Positions 9,692 through 18,852 of a stretch of DNA of 64,000 bases are shown in pieces. The first letter of the stretch is position 1. Each line of letters opens with the position of its first letter. The position numbers and the translations under genes were made by a program. Under the pieces are notes generated by a model, which ran no database searches, was not told the origin of the DNA, and worked only from the letters and a program-made list of their open reading frames with translations. This stretch comes from Burkholderiaceae bacterium 16 (lineage in GTDB: Bacteria > Pseudomonadota > Gammaproteobacteria > Burkholderiales > Burkholderiaceae), in NCBI GenBank assembly GCA_000955785.1, contig JYOD01000105.1, forward strand, positions 1-64,000, given 5' to 3'.

Positions 9692-10582
9692 TCACTGCCC
9701 CTGCACTTGACGCAAGGCTTCGACAATGAGGGCCACTGCAGGAGACGAATTGCGGCTGGCGTAGTACAGGTGGTATCCGGGGAAGGTCTGCGACCAATCA
9801 TCCAGAACCGAGACCAGGTGCCCTGCGGCGATGTGCTCGCCGACGGCATCGTCGGGAACCCACGCCAACCCGTGCCCGGCCAACGCCGCAGCGACGACCA
9901 TGTCTCTCGAATTGAACACCAGCCGCCCCGTGACTTGCGCATGGATGCTCTTGCCGCGCCGCTTGAACTCCCACGGCAGCAGCCCGCCGTGGGAAGGCAG
10001 GCGCAGGCAGAGGCAATCGTGCTCGGTGAGATCCTGCGGAGTACGGGGTCGAGGATGGCGCACGAAGTAGTCGGGGCTTCCGACCACAACCATGCGCATG
10101 TCCGGCGCAATGCGCATCGCGATCATGTCTTTGGCCACATCGCCGCCCAGACGCACACCGATGTCGAAGCGCTCCGCCACGATGTCGATGAAGCGGTTGT
10201 CGCTGCTGATCTCGACCTTGATGTCGGGGTACTGTGGCAGCCACGGCTGCAGCCTGGGCCAGAGCAGCGTGCGTACCGCATGCTCGGTCGCGGTGATGCG
10301 GACGGTGCCGGCCGGCTTCCCGCGCAGCTCGCCCAGCACCGCCAGCTCGGCTTCGATGTCCGCGAAGCGCGGGCCGACAGTCAAGTAGAGCCGCTCCCCC
10401 GCCTCGGTGGGCGACACGCTGCGCGTGGTTCGGTTGAGCAACTTCAGATCAAGCCTGCGCTCCAGCGCGCGAACGGTCTGACTCAGTGCGGACTGCGTCA
10501 CGCCTAACTGCGCAGCAGCGCGCGTGAAGCTGCCAACGCGCACGACGGCTGCGAACGCCGCCAAGTCGTCGTATCGTGCCAT
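9692..10582 (-). CDS. LysR-family transcriptional regulator
   Basis: 296 residues. The winged HTH lies at about 1-60 (AAFAAVVRVGSFTRAAAQLG, then QSALSQTVRALERRL and LLNRTTRSVSPTEAG), followed by a periplasmic-binding-like effector domain ending in QVQGQ. LysR proteins bind DNA as tetramers and usually activate a divergent gene. Here the divergent neighbour, an aldo/keto reductase at 10690, begins 107 bp away and is the likely target. Subgroup resembles the DsdA/YafC-like LysR regulators that control AKR genes; effector unknown. Confidence 0.9.
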   Translation of the reverse strand: MARYDDLAAFAAVVRVGSFTRAAAQLGVTQSALSQTVRALERRLDLKLLNRTTRSVSPTEAGERLYLTVGPRFADIEAELAVLGELRGKPAGTVRITATEHAVRTLLWPRLQPWLPQYPDIKVEISSDNRFIDIVAERFDIGVRLGGDVAKDMIAMRIAPDMRMVVVGSPDYFVRHPRPRTPQDLTEHDCLCLRLPSHGGLLPWEFKRRGKSIHAQVTGRLVFNSRDMVVAAALAGHGLAWVPDDAVGEHIAAGHLVSVLDDWSQTFPGYHLYYASRNSSPAVALIVEALRQVQGQ

Positions 10583-10689
10583 TGATTAGCAGGCCTTATG
10601 ACCTCATGTCGATTCAGCAGTATAGTCATTCAGTGCTCCTATGCCTAGAGTTCACGTCATCGTCCTGACAACTCTCGAAGGAAATTGAC

Positions 10690-11742
10690 ATGAAGCAACG
10701 CACACTCGGCCGCACCGGCCTGTTTGTCTCCGAACTCTGCCTGGGCACCATGACCTTCGGTGGCAGCGGCGTCATCGGGAGCCAGATCGGCGACCTGCAG
10801 CAGTCCGACGCCGAACGCCTTGTGGGCCAGGCGATCGACGCCGGCATCAACTTCATCGACACCGCCGACGTCTACGCGGGCGGTGTGTCGGAGCAGATCA
10901 CCGGCCAGGCGCTGAAGAACCTGAAGGTGCCACGCGAGAACGTGGTCGTCGCGACCAAGGTCTTCAACGAAACCGGGCCCGGACCCAATTCCCGCGGCGC
11001 GTCGCGCGGCCACATCCTCGACGGCGTCAAGGCCAGCCTGAAGCGGCTGCAACTCGACCACATCGACCTGTACCAGATCCACGGCTTCGACCCGGCTACG
11101 TCGATCGAGGAAACCGTGCGCGCGCTCGACCAGTTGGTGCGCCACGGCCATGTCCGCTACGTCGGCGTGTCGAACTGGGCGGCCTGGCAGATCGCCAAGG
11201 CGCTGGGCATCGCGGAACGGCTGGGCCTGTCGCGCTTCGAGTCGCTGCAGGCGTACTACACCGTTGCGGGGCGCGACCTCGAACGCGAGCTGATCCCGAT
11301 GCTGAAGAGTGAAGGTGTCGGCCTGATGGTGTGGAGCCCGCTGGCCGGTGGCTTGCTCAGCGGCAAGTACGGGCGCGAGCAGCGAGGCGAGGAAGGCAGC
11401 CGCCGCACCACGTTCGATTTCCCGCCGGTGAACCGCGATCGGGCCTACGACTGCATCGACGCGATGCGCCTGATCGCGCAGGCACATAGCGTCTCGGTGG
11501 CCCAAGTGGCGCTGGCCTGGCTGCTGCACCAACCGCAGGTCACCAGCATTATCGTCGGTGCCAGGCGGCCCGAACAGCTCGCCGACAACCTGGCGGCCAC
11601 AAACGTAACGCTGAGCGCCGATGAGCTTGCGACCCTGGACGAAGCGAGCCGCCTGCCGGCCGAGTACCCCGGCTGGATGTTCGAGCGTCAAGGCGAGGTT
11701 CGGCGCAAGCAGTTGCTGGAGGCGCGCGTGCGCGATCGCTGA
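10690..11742 (+). CDS. Aldo/keto reductase
   Basis: 350 residues. Tetrad residues Asp57 (FIDTADVY), Tyr62, Lys90 (VVATKVFN) and His131 (LYQIHGFD) are present; the C-terminal IVGARRPEQLADN forms the NADPH loop. It is divergently arranged with a LysR gene that probably regulates it. Start ATG 10690 has GAAGGAAAT upstream. It differs from the other aldo/keto reductase at 3076 by a longer 'GPGPNSRGASRGHIL' loop, and the two are clearly not recent duplicates. Confidence 0.9.
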   Translation: MKQRTLGRTGLFVSELCLGTMTFGGSGVIGSQIGDLQQSDAERLVGQAIDAGINFIDTADVYAGGVSEQITGQALKNLKVPRENVVVATKVFNETGPGPNSRGASRGHILDGVKASLKRLQLDHIDLYQIHGFDPATSIEETVRALDQLVRHGHVRYVGVSNWAAWQIAKALGIAERLGLSRFESLQAYYTVAGRDLERELIPMLKSEGVGLMVWSPLAGGLLSGKYGREQRGEEGSRRTTFDFPPVNRDRAYDCIDAMRLIAQAHSVSVAQVALAWLLHQPQVTSIIVGARRPEQLADNLAATNVTLSADELATLDEASRLPAEYPGWMFERQGEVRRKQLLEARVRDR

Positions 11743-12113
11743 ACGGCACGACGAGTTCCTGACGCTGTCGTGGTTCCTCGAGTGCATGGACCGCATCAAC
11801 CGCGCCATGCAGCGACCGAGGCCGGAAGGGACCTCAGCCTGCCACTACCCCATCGTCTCTTCCCGACCCTTCTTGAGACGTCCGTTGCGTCGCCCAACGA
11901 ACGGCAGGTGCAGGATGTGGAATCAACCGGTCGTTGACAATGACCGGCGCAGGCAATCCATCGGCCAAAGTTTGCCGTTGGCCTATCGGCCTCAATATCT
12001 CTGATCGAGGCGGTATGACGGGGGCGGTCGTGAGCTGCCAAGTCAACACGAACTGAAAGGCGTACAGCGGCCGGTATTTCTGTCCAGTCGCCCGTGAGGG
12101 CGGTTCGGGCGGT
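11743..12113. other. Intergenic region with a possible gene remnant
   Basis: 371 bp between convergent genes. The + strand just after the AKR stop reads RHDEFLTLSWFLECMDRINRAMQR in one frame without a start codon of its own, which looks protein-like but is too short to assign. The rest shows nothing. Confidence 0.3.
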
Positions 12114-12959
12114 TCAGAAGCGAAACACGGCGCTCAGCACAGGTCCTTTGAGCGTGAGCCTTTGTACCAGCTCGCTGCCACTCATCTCGTAGGTCAGGTA
12201 GCGATAAGACAACTGGATGTCTCCCCATCTGGCGGCGTACGCCACACCGGCGGAGGCTTGCATGGTGTATTCGGACGTACCGGTGCCAACGTCGGCGTAA
12301 TACGGCACGTACCACCTGCCATTGCTGCCGAGATTGATGCGCCCCCGCACACCGATGATCCCGTCCACGATATTAGCCGTCCGCGAGACACTGCCTTGCC
12401 GCGCCAACGTCGCGCCCTGGTCCGTGAACGTGGCAGACAGCGTCCAGCTCGCATGCGCACTGAGGTTCAGGTACCGGAGCCCGCCGAACGGCTCGACAGT
12501 CCCTCCAGGCGCACGGATTGCCTTATAGCCCGCGGCAAGCTGGAACAGCGCCCCGCTCATGCCGCTGCCTGCATCGGTCGCCAGGTCGCGTGGCACGAAG
12601 ACGCTGGCGCCGTTCCCGCCGCTGACAGACTTGAGATTGGTTTGCTGCTGGCTGAAGTCGAGGTAGATCGCGTCCGCGAAGACAGTCCAGTTTCCCTTGC
12701 TGGCCTCGGCCTGCAGCATGAAAAGGAACTGTAGGTTCTGGAGATAGCTGTCGGGCCCCGTTCCTACGTCGAGGATGCCGCCGCCGGTGGACGATGATCC
12801 GGAGAAGCGCAGTGCGCCGCTGACGTTGGGAAACCAAAGGTAGGGGGCGATGGCAAACTGCCAGTCATCCGGATCGGGCGCTGCGGCCTGCGAGGGGCCG
12901 ACCGCCGTCGCCAGGAGGACAGCAATCACGCCCCAATGCCTGGGTTTTGCCTTTTCCAT
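12114..12959 (-). CDS. Outer-membrane beta-barrel protein, function unknown
   Basis: 281 residues. Signal peptide at 1-25 (WGVIAVLLATAVGPSQAAA), then alternating amphipathic strands such as WQFAIAPYLWFPNVSGALRF, VFADAIYLDFSQQ, VEPFGGLRYLNLSA, ISYRYLTYEM-like strands, and a C-terminal strand ending VLSAVFRF. A terminal aromatic residue is the usual signal for BAM-mediated assembly. The family resembles uncharacterised porin-like proteins. It is the last gene of an operon with DUF2950 and DUF3300 genes (17-bp gap), so the three may work together in the envelope. Confidence 0.75.
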   Translation of the reverse strand: MEKAKPRHWGVIAVLLATAVGPSQAAAPDPDDWQFAIAPYLWFPNVSGALRFSGSSSTGGGILDVGTGPDSYLQNLQFLFMLQAEASKGNWTVFADAIYLDFSQQQTNLKSVSGGNGASVFVPRDLATDAGSGMSGALFQLAAGYKAIRAPGGTVEPFGGLRYLNLSAHASWTLSATFTDQGATLARQGSVSRTANIVDGIIGVRGRINLGSNGRWYVPYYADVGTGTSEYTMQASAGVAYAARWGDIQLSYRYLTYEMSGSELVQRLTLKGPVLSAVFRF

Positions 12960-12976
12960 AGCTTCGCCCCCGTTCG

Positions 12977-14107
12977 TTAACGTCGACCCCCGCCGCCTCG
13001 CCCGCCACCAAATCCGCCACCGCGAGCGCCGCCACCGCGGGCGCCGGACTGAATGCTTGTGTTCCCGCGATTGACGTCGCGCTGCACCGCACTGCCGCTG
13101 CTGCCCACGCCCTGGAACCCGTTGTCGCGCCCCCCGGCCGCGTCGCGTCCGCGGAAACCGGTACGCCCGTCCGCCCCGGCCATGCTTCTCCCAAACTTCT
13201 CGCGCGAGGCGTTGTCACGATAGGGAACGCCCTGGCGATGGCTCGCGTCGTGCTGCCAGCGGCCACCTTCGGCCTTGCGGGCGTCGAAGTTGCGGTCGAT
13301 GTTCGTGGCCTTGTGATGCTCGACATGCACGCCGCCTCCGTTCCAGTCGCAATTGCCGAAGATCGCGGCGGCAGCGATCAGGCCGACGCCGAATCCGATG
13401 CCGCCAACGAAGGCATCGCCGGGGTAGTAGCCGGGGTAGGGGGGCCAGTAGTAGTAGGGGTATTCGGGATAACCCCAGCCGCCGTACACGATGGCCGGGT
13501 CATACGCCGGCACATAGATCAACTGCGGGTCCGCCGGTTCTATACGCACGATCGTCTGCGCCGTGGCCCCGGTGGTGGCCGGCTGTTCCACGATCACGGT
13601 CTGCTGCGCATTCGACTCGAGGTGACCGGATTGCCGGGCGCGCGTGCGCAGGCGTTGCACGGCATCGAGCACGTCTTTCTGCTGGGCAAGGAAGGCGTCT
13701 CCCAGCTTCTGCGTCCAGTCGAGCTTGTCGTTCATCGGCTCGAGGATCTGCGGAAAGGCCACCAGCGACTTCACGCTGACGTCCCAGGGCTCCTTCTGCA
13801 CCGCCTTGAGCGCGGCGTCGCCTTTGAGACCGGGATTAGCCTTGAGCCAACGCGCGGCTTTGGCAACTTCCAGCGGATAGGTGGAAGCCATCAACACCTG
13901 TGACAGCAGCGCATCCGGGTACAGCGCGATCGGCGCGACCATTGCCTCGATCTCTTCGGCCTTGTAGGGCGCCGGTTGGTTCTGGGCCTGTGCGCCGGCC
14001 GGTCCTGGCGGAGACGTGGCCGGTCCCTCCATTGGCGGCCCCGCACTCTGGCAGCCTGCAAGCGCCAGCAGGACGGCACAGGCTGTGGTCAGGCGGCGCG
14101 GTGTCAT
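12977..14107 (-). CDS. DUF3300 lipoprotein with Gly/Arg-rich tail
   Basis: 376 residues. It is probably a lipoprotein: MTPRRLTTACAVLLALAGC with lipobox LAGC and Cys19. The DUF3300 domain begins near residue 52 (EEIEAMVAPIALYPDALLSQ, LEVAKAARWLKANPGL) and runs to about 240, followed by a Tyr/Pro-rich segment (YPEYPYYYWPPYPGYYPGD) and a membrane-like GGIGFGVGLIAAAAIFG. The last 35 residues are almost pure Gly/Arg. Function of DUF3300 is unknown. Its ATG overlaps the DUF2950 stop by 4 bp (ATGA), indicating translational coupling. A truncated relative lies at 23391. Confidence 0.85.
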   Translation of the reverse strand: MTPRRLTTACAVLLALAGCQSAGPPMEGPATSPPGPAGAQAQNQPAPYKAEEIEAMVAPIALYPDALLSQVLMASTYPLEVAKAARWLKANPGLKGDAALKAVQKEPWDVSVKSLVAFPQILEPMNDKLDWTQKLGDAFLAQQKDVLDAVQRLRTRARQSGHLESNAQQTVIVEQPATTGATAQTIVRIEPADPQLIYVPAYDPAIVYGGWGYPEYPYYYWPPYPGYYPGDAFVGGIGFGVGLIAAAAIFGNCDWNGGGVHVEHHKATNIDRNFDARKAEGGRWQHDASHRQGVPYRDNASREKFGRSMAGADGRTGFRGRDAAGGRDNGFQGVGSSGSAVQRDVNRGNTSIQSGARGGGARGGGFGGGRGGGGRR

Positions 14108-15003
14108 GGTGACACCCTCCTCCAGCCGGGGGCCGGATCAAAGGACTTCATTGCTGCCGCCTTCGCAGCGCTATTGGGCCCTTGGTCGCGCTCATAGATC
14201 TGGCCCATGTGGTTGACCATAAAGGTCATCACCCCGGTGTCCCCGTAGCGCACTGGCCACGCCACGACAGCGAAGCCGGCAAACAGCTTGCCGTCGAGCA
14301 CATAGTCCAGCGTGCCGCCGTGTCCCCGGGGCCCTTGCGCGGTCACGAGCTTGTAGTAGTAGCCGTGGTAGCCCTCATCGCTCGCATTGCGCGTGCCGGC
14401 GTCGCGGAACGCGGGCCCGAGCGGGCTGGGTGGTTCACCCGGGCTGGTTGGCCAGTAGAGGCCATCGTGCTTGCCGGGGGAACTCGACAGCTTGCTCGCA
14501 TAGACCAGCATCTTTTCGCCGTCGTGGGTGGTCTGGGCGTATTCATCCTGCGCGTCGCAGATCGCCTGCATGGTCTGTATCACGGCAAGCTCGTTTCGCC
14601 CGATGCGGCGCACACGCATTTCCCTGGCGCCGGCCTGCGTATCGAACTGCCATCCCTTGTCTGACTTGATAAGCGGGACAGGCAAGGTCCAGCCATCGGC
14701 GCCCACGGCGATGAATGCATGGTTGTCCGATCTATGGATCGCGTGCGAGGCGGCCCAGGCTTTGTTGAACTTGCCTCGGATTTCCGCGCCAACGGGTGGG
14801 ATGACGTCACGGAAGTTTTCGCCCAGCAAGCCTTTCATGGCCGGTTCGTTGTCATCCTGGACGGCCTGGCCGAAGGCCATCATCGCCGCCTCAGGGGTAT
14901 CGAAGTACCGGCTCGCGATGGCGCTTGTCATCCCGAGGCCGAGCAGAAGGGCACAGCTCACCGCGGCGAGGGGTCCCCGCACCATGCCGTGTCTTGTTTT
15001 CAT
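14104..15003 (-). CDS. DUF2950-family exported protein
   Basis: 299 residues from ATG at 15003 (MKTRHGMVRGPLAAV); upstream in-frame residues are not conserved in the second copy. A signal peptide covers 1-31 (ALLLGLGMTSAIASRYF). The core has RYFDTPEAAMMAFGQAV, DVIPPVGAEIRGKFNKAW and the YHGYYYKLVTAQGP region, followed by GFAVVAWPVRYGDTGVMTFM, as in the DUF2950 family. Function unknown; usually found beside DUF3300. It heads a three-gene operon (DUF2950 - DUF3300 - outer membrane protein). A frameshifted paralogue is at 22366-23272. Confidence 0.85.
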   Translation of the reverse strand: MKTRHGMVRGPLAAVSCALLLGLGMTSAIASRYFDTPEAAMMAFGQAVQDDNEPAMKGLLGENFRDVIPPVGAEIRGKFNKAWAASHAIHRSDNHAFIAVGADGWTLPVPLIKSDKGWQFDTQAGAREMRVRRIGRNELAVIQTMQAICDAQDEYAQTTHDGEKMLVYASKLSSSPGKHDGLYWPTSPGEPPSPLGPAFRDAGTRNASDEGYHGYYYKLVTAQGPRGHGGTLDYVLDGKLFAGFAVVAWPVRYGDTGVMTFMVNHMGQIYERDQGPNSAAKAAAMKSFDPAPGWRRVSP

Positions 15004-15109
15004 GCTTGCGCCTCCTGCACGTGGTGCGCCGCAGCAAAATGCCAAGCCTGTGTCGGCCTGATTGAACAAAGTGTAGTACGAACGACTGGAAAGATATCGT
15101 CGCGCCAAA

Positions 15110-15599
15110 TCGGCAAGACGCGCGGAAAGTCCCGGGACCCGTGGGCACGGGCCACGTCCCATGAGATGTCAGCATGCCGCCAAGCGCGAGCGGGATGCCG
15201 CTGGCCCAGCCGACATGGCCGACGTGGGCATAGGTCGCCAGCGCCACCACCGCGCCGGGCGTAACCAGCGCCAGGCCTTGCGCCGCCGCCGGCCGATAAC
15301 CGAACAGCCCCACTAGAGCAGGCGCTGCCACCCACGCTGAAGAACCCGGAGAACGCGTCGCCCACCACGCCGAGCGCCGGGATCCAGCGCGGCGACGTGC
15401 GGCTGTGCTGCACGGTGGCTGCGCGCTCGGGCAGCAGGCGCCACAGGAAATAGAACGCCAGGCCGATCATGAAGCCGGCAACGATGCGGCGCAGCAGCAC
15501 GGCATCGATAGCTGTGGCGAGGCGCGTCGAGGCATAGGTGGCCACGACCGCCGAGAGTCCAAGCACGGCCGCCGGCCGTGCCGTCGGAGGCGGGGACAT
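15110..15599 (-). pseudogene. Remnant of a TauE/SafE-family permease
   Basis: The minus strand reads, in pieces, VVATYASTRLATAIDAVLLR, RIVAGFMIGLAFYFLWRLLP and GDAFSGFFSVGG (from about 15570 to 15320), then after a frame change LVTPGAVVALATYAHVGHVG and GIPLALGGMLTSHG (to about 15180). This order and the GFFSVGG motif fit the C-terminal half of a TauE/SafE sulfite/organosulfonate exporter. No intact frame and no N-terminal half remain. It is directly fused to a hydrolase fragment upstream. Confidence 0.6.
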
Positions 15600-15765
15600 G
15601 TCGGCATGGTCGCGAAGGTATTTGCAACTCCATTCCGCGGGATGCGCCTGGCAGTGCGGCCCCACCTTGCCCAGATCCGCCAGCCGCCAAGTGCCGCCAG
15701 GGCGGTAAAACCACCGGCGGAGAAGCCGAAGATGCCGATTCGCTGAGCATCGATGCGCGCATGCG
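15600..15765 (-). pseudogene. Fragment of an alpha/beta hydrolase (dienelactone hydrolase-like)
   Basis: The minus strand reads AQRIGIFGFSAGGFTALAAL, where GFSAGG is a nucleophile-elbow motif; after a frameshift it continues LADLGKVGPHCQAHPAEWSC. This matches the middle of COG4188-type predicted dienelactone hydrolases. A stop codon lies in frame just upstream, and the TauE remnant follows without a gap, so this is decayed DNA. Confidence 0.5.
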
Positions 15766-15827
15766 CGGGCCGAGTCTAGTCAGAAAGGTATTCGTTTTAC
15801 GGGAGGCAAGTTCAGTGGCGCGAGCGA

Positions 15828-15884
15828 GGCGCCGGCGCCACACTGGCGCTTCTGCCGAAAAGATCATATAAACCATGTCATACG
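15828..15884 (+). repeat. 57-bp intergenic element, copy 1 (before the DASS permease)
   Basis: It starts with GGCGCCGGCGCC and ends CATACG, and matches 21183-21239 at 53 of 57 positions in the same orientation. It contains CATATAAACC, which could serve as a -10 region. A second block, 15925-15958, also matches 21318-21351 (29 of 34), including ATGC(A/G)GCAACCC, the first codons of the dehydrogenase gene. So this copy looks like a duplicated promoter/leader of that gene, now placed upstream of the permease at 16043. Confidence 0.8.
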
Positions 15885-16042
15885 GAAAGGTTATCCGCCT
15901 GCCTGCGCGGCTTATGCTACCTATCCAGGCAGGACGGAGACATGCCATGCAGCAACCCGGGCCTTCCGATGCGTTCTAATTGCCCAATTCTTGGGCTGTG
16001 TTCCAGTGACGGGGCCAACTCTTCTCTAGGAAGGATCGCAGG

Positions 16043-17548
16043 ATGCTTACAAGACTGAAAGCGGCGTTCCGCTACTTCAACAGCGTGGTCCCGTTCCGAC
16101 TCGGCCCCGCCCTGATCACGACGGTCGTGCTGATCACCCTGTTGCTGATGCCTGTGCCAGAGGGGCTCAAGCCCAAGGCTTGGGGCCTGGTTGCCATCTT
16201 CCTGACAACAATCGTTGCGATCATCCTGAAGGTCATGCCGATCGGGGTTATGGCGATGATGGCCATCGTCGTCCTCTCGCTGTCGCAGGTGACCTCGACC
16301 TCGTCCAAGGGGGCGATCGCTGATGCGCTGACCGCTTTCGACAGCCCGCTAATCTGGTTGATCGTGGTGGCCATCCTGATCTCCCGCGGCGTGAAGAAAA
16401 CCGGCTTGGGCACCCGTATCGGCCTGATGTTCATCTCCCTGATGGGGAAACGAACGATTGGCATCGGCTATGGTCTGGCCACCTGTGAACTGGTGCTGGC
16501 GCCCTTCACACCGAGCAATACCGCGCGCGGTGGCGGCATCGTGCATCCGATCATGAAGTCGATCGCCAACGCATTCGACTCGGACCCGGCCAAGGGCACC
16601 GAGGGCAAGGTCGGCACCTACCTGGCGTTGGTCAACTATCACGCCAACCCGATCTCCTCGGCGATGTTCGTGACCGCCACCGCCCCGAACCCGCTGGTGG
16701 TGGACTACATCGCCAAGGCAACCAATCAAAATCTGCATCTGAGCTGGACGAGCTGGGCGCTGTGCATGCTGCTGCCCGGCCTGCTATGCATGCTGGTGAT
16801 GCCGCTGGTGATCTATGTGTTGTCGCCGCCGCAGCTCAAGGCCACACCCAATGCGGTGGAATATGCGCACGCCGAAATGGCGAAAATGGGTCCCGTGTCG
16901 CCGAAGGAAAGGGTCATGATATTCACCTTCGCGCTGCTGCTGCTGCTGTGGGCCAACGTTCCGGCGATGGTGTTCGGTCCGTTGCTCACGCTGGACCCCA
17001 CGGTGGTCGCCTTCGTCGGCCTGTTCGTGCTGATCATTACTGGCACCATCGACTGGGACGACGTGCTGTCCGAAAAAAGCGCCTGGGACACCCTGATATG
17101 GTTTGGTGCGCTGATCATGCTGGCCGAGCAACTGAACAAGCAAGGCGTGATCGCGTGGTTCTCGAATGGTATGAGCGACGCGATCGTGTCCAGCGGCATC
17201 GGCTGGGGCGGCACGGCCGCGATCCTGGTGGCGGTCTTCGTTTTCTCGCACTACTTGTTCGCCAGCACGACGGCGCACATCAGTGCGATGATGCTCGCCT
17301 TCCTGACGGTCGGCGTCCAACTGATACCGCCAGCGTATGTGGTGCCGTTCATGCTGCTGATGGCGGCCGGCTCGGCGATCATGATGACGCTGACCCACTA
17401 TGCGACGGGCACCTCGCCGATCATCTTTGGCAGCGGTTTTGTCACGATGGGAACCTGGTGGCGCGTCGGTTTTGTGATGTGCGTGGTGGAACTGCTGATC
17501 TTCGCCGTGGTCGGCAGCGTCTGGTGGAAGGTGCTTGGCTTCTGGTGA
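16043..17548 (+). CDS. DASS-family dicarboxylate/anion permease
   Basis: 501 residues with about 12 hydrophobic segments. DASS hallmarks include APFTPSNTARGGGIVHPIMK (about 153-172, the SNT substrate/ion motif) and, in the second repeat, FASTTAHISAMMLAF and TGTSPIIFGSGF. Family members move fumarate, malate, succinate, tartrate, citrate or 2-oxoglutarate across the inner membrane. RBS AGGAAGGATCGCAGG precedes ATG 16043. It shares a 57-bp upstream element with the neighbouring Frd-like operon and dehydrogenase, so it probably imports (or exchanges) their dicarboxylate. Confidence 0.88.
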   Translation: MLTRLKAAFRYFNSVVPFRLGPALITTVVLITLLLMPVPEGLKPKAWGLVAIFLTTIVAIILKVMPIGVMAMMAIVVLSLSQVTSTSSKGAIADALTAFDSPLIWLIVVAILISRGVKKTGLGTRIGLMFISLMGKRTIGIGYGLATCELVLAPFTPSNTARGGGIVHPIMKSIANAFDSDPAKGTEGKVGTYLALVNYHANPISSAMFVTATAPNPLVVDYIAKATNQNLHLSWTSWALCMLLPGLLCMLVMPLVIYVLSPPQLKATPNAVEYAHAEMAKMGPVSPKERVMIFTFALLLLLWANVPAMVFGPLLTLDPTVVAFVGLFVLIITGTIDWDDVLSEKSAWDTLIWFGALIMLAEQLNKQGVIAWFSNGMSDAIVSSGIGWGGTAAILVAVFVFSHYLFASTTAHISAMMLAFLTVGVQLIPPAYVVPFMLLMAAGSAIMMTLTHYATGTSPIIFGSGFVTMGTWWRVGFVMCVVELLIFAVVGSVWWKVLGFW

Positions 17549-17588
17549 GATACCGCAGTGGCCGGTTTGGGCCCAGGCCATCTTGCGC

Positions 17589-18833
17589 CTATGCAATCAG
17601 AAGCGCCTCGTATTCCCCCCGAAACTGTTGTAAGGAACTCTCTACCACCGTCACGGCGCCGTCAATGAGACCGCAGCGACCGCTGCCGGGCAGGATGCGA
17701 CACAAGTTCTCCAACGCTTCCAGATCGGCGCGCACGCCGCGGCCCGTGTCGATCCGGCTGAGCAATCGCATCAACTGGAAGGTTCCGCCCTTGCAAGGTG
17801 GACACTGGCCGCAAGAGCCCTGGGCGAAGAAGCTCACGTACTCGGCGACCTTGCGGACGATACTGGTGCCTTCCGACACGACGATCATGGCACCGGTCCC
17901 CAGACGCGAACGCCGTTGACGCACCGAGTCAAAGTCCAGTGCCACATCGAGATCACGCTTCGTCAGCAAGGTGTTGGAAGGGCCGCCCGTAAAGACAGCC
18001 TTGAATTCCTTGCCCTGGAGCATGCCACCGCCATGCTCGAAGACCAGGGTCTCCAGACTCGTGCCCATCGGCAGTTCATACAAGCCGGGACGCAGGACGT
18101 CACCCGAGAGTGAATAGAGCTTGGTTCCCGCTGCATTCCCAATGCCAAGGCTGCGATACCACTGCGCCCCGTGGCGCAGAATTCCGGGTACGTGCGCCAT
18201 GGTCTCGGTGTTGTTCACGATGGTCGGCGAGCCATGCACACCGTGTTCAGCGGGATAAGGCGGCTTGCGTCGTGGGAACGGGAATCCGCCCTCGACACTC
18301 GCTATCACCGCCGTCTCCTCGCCCCCGATATACAAGCCAGAACTTGGTATGACGTCAAGCGATATCGTGCCGCCGACCAGTCGCTCGAGTTCAGCGAACT
18401 GGGCGTGCACCCGCCACTGCTGCACCGCCTGGCGAGCCATATTGAGGGACAACGGCTGATGCGGATTGACGTACAGGACGACATGGTTGGCACGGGTAGC
18501 AGCCGCAGCGATGAGCGCACCCTCGATTACCTGATGCGGCGTGTGCTCCAGCAGATAGCGGTCCTTGAACGTACCGGGCTCGTCTTCGTTGCCGTTGCAG
18601 ATGATGTATTTTTCCCCGGCAGCGGCGGCAGCGACCGGTGCCCATTTGCGATGCGTCGCAAAGCCGGCGCCTCCCATCCCGCGAAGGCCCGCTTGCTCGA
18701 TTACGGCAAGGATGGCAAGCGGATCGCGCAGTGCCTTGGTTAGTCCCTCTCCGCCGCCGTGTGCAAGCCAGGCGCCCAGGTCTGCGCCGACCCGGACATC
18801 GTCCCTCAGGAGAACCTGATTCAGCTGTTCCAT
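17589..18833 (-). CDS. NuoF-like NAD(H)/FMN-binding iron-sulfur subunit
   Basis: 414 residues from ATG at 18833 (MEQLNQVLLRDD); a longer frame exists but overlaps the upstream gene. Complex I 51-kDa features are in order: RGMGGAGFATHRKW (51-64, NADH/FMN loop), CNGNEDEPGTFKDR (79-92), YIGGEETA (168-175), an SLBB-type region about 235-285, and the [4Fe-4S] ligands Cys341, Cys344, Cys347 and Cys387 (SCGQCPPCKGG...SGRC). It should pass electrons between NAD(H) and Fe-S centres. There is no NuoE partner nearby. It is third in the operon after FrdB-like and FrdA-like genes (19-bp gap), so it is the likely NADH module of a soluble complex. Confidence 0.9.
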   Translation of the reverse strand: MEQLNQVLLRDDVRVGADLGAWLAHGGGEGLTKALRDPLAILAVIEQAGLRGMGGAGFATHRKWAPVAAAAAGEKYIICNGNEDEPGTFKDRYLLEHTPHQVIEGALIAAAATRANHVVLYVNPHQPLSLNMARQAVQQWRVHAQFAELERLVGGTISLDVIPSSGLYIGGEETAVIASVEGGFPFPRRKPPYPAEHGVHGSPTIVNNTETMAHVPGILRHGAQWYRSLGIGNAAGTKLYSLSGDVLRPGLYELPMGTSLETLVFEHGGGMLQGKEFKAVFTGGPSNTLLTKRDLDVALDFDSVRQRRSRLGTGAMIVVSEGTSIVRKVAEYVSFFAQGSCGQCPPCKGGTFQLMRLLSRIDTGRGVRADLEALENLCRILPGSGRCGLIDGAVTVVESSLQQFRGEYEALLIA

Positions 18834-18852
18834 AGCGCGCTCCGTGGATCGC

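Noticed and set aside
16762-17919. 385-residue frame overlapping the DASS gene end
   Set aside because: Its composition is Gly/His/Arg-rich noise and it overlaps two convincing genes.
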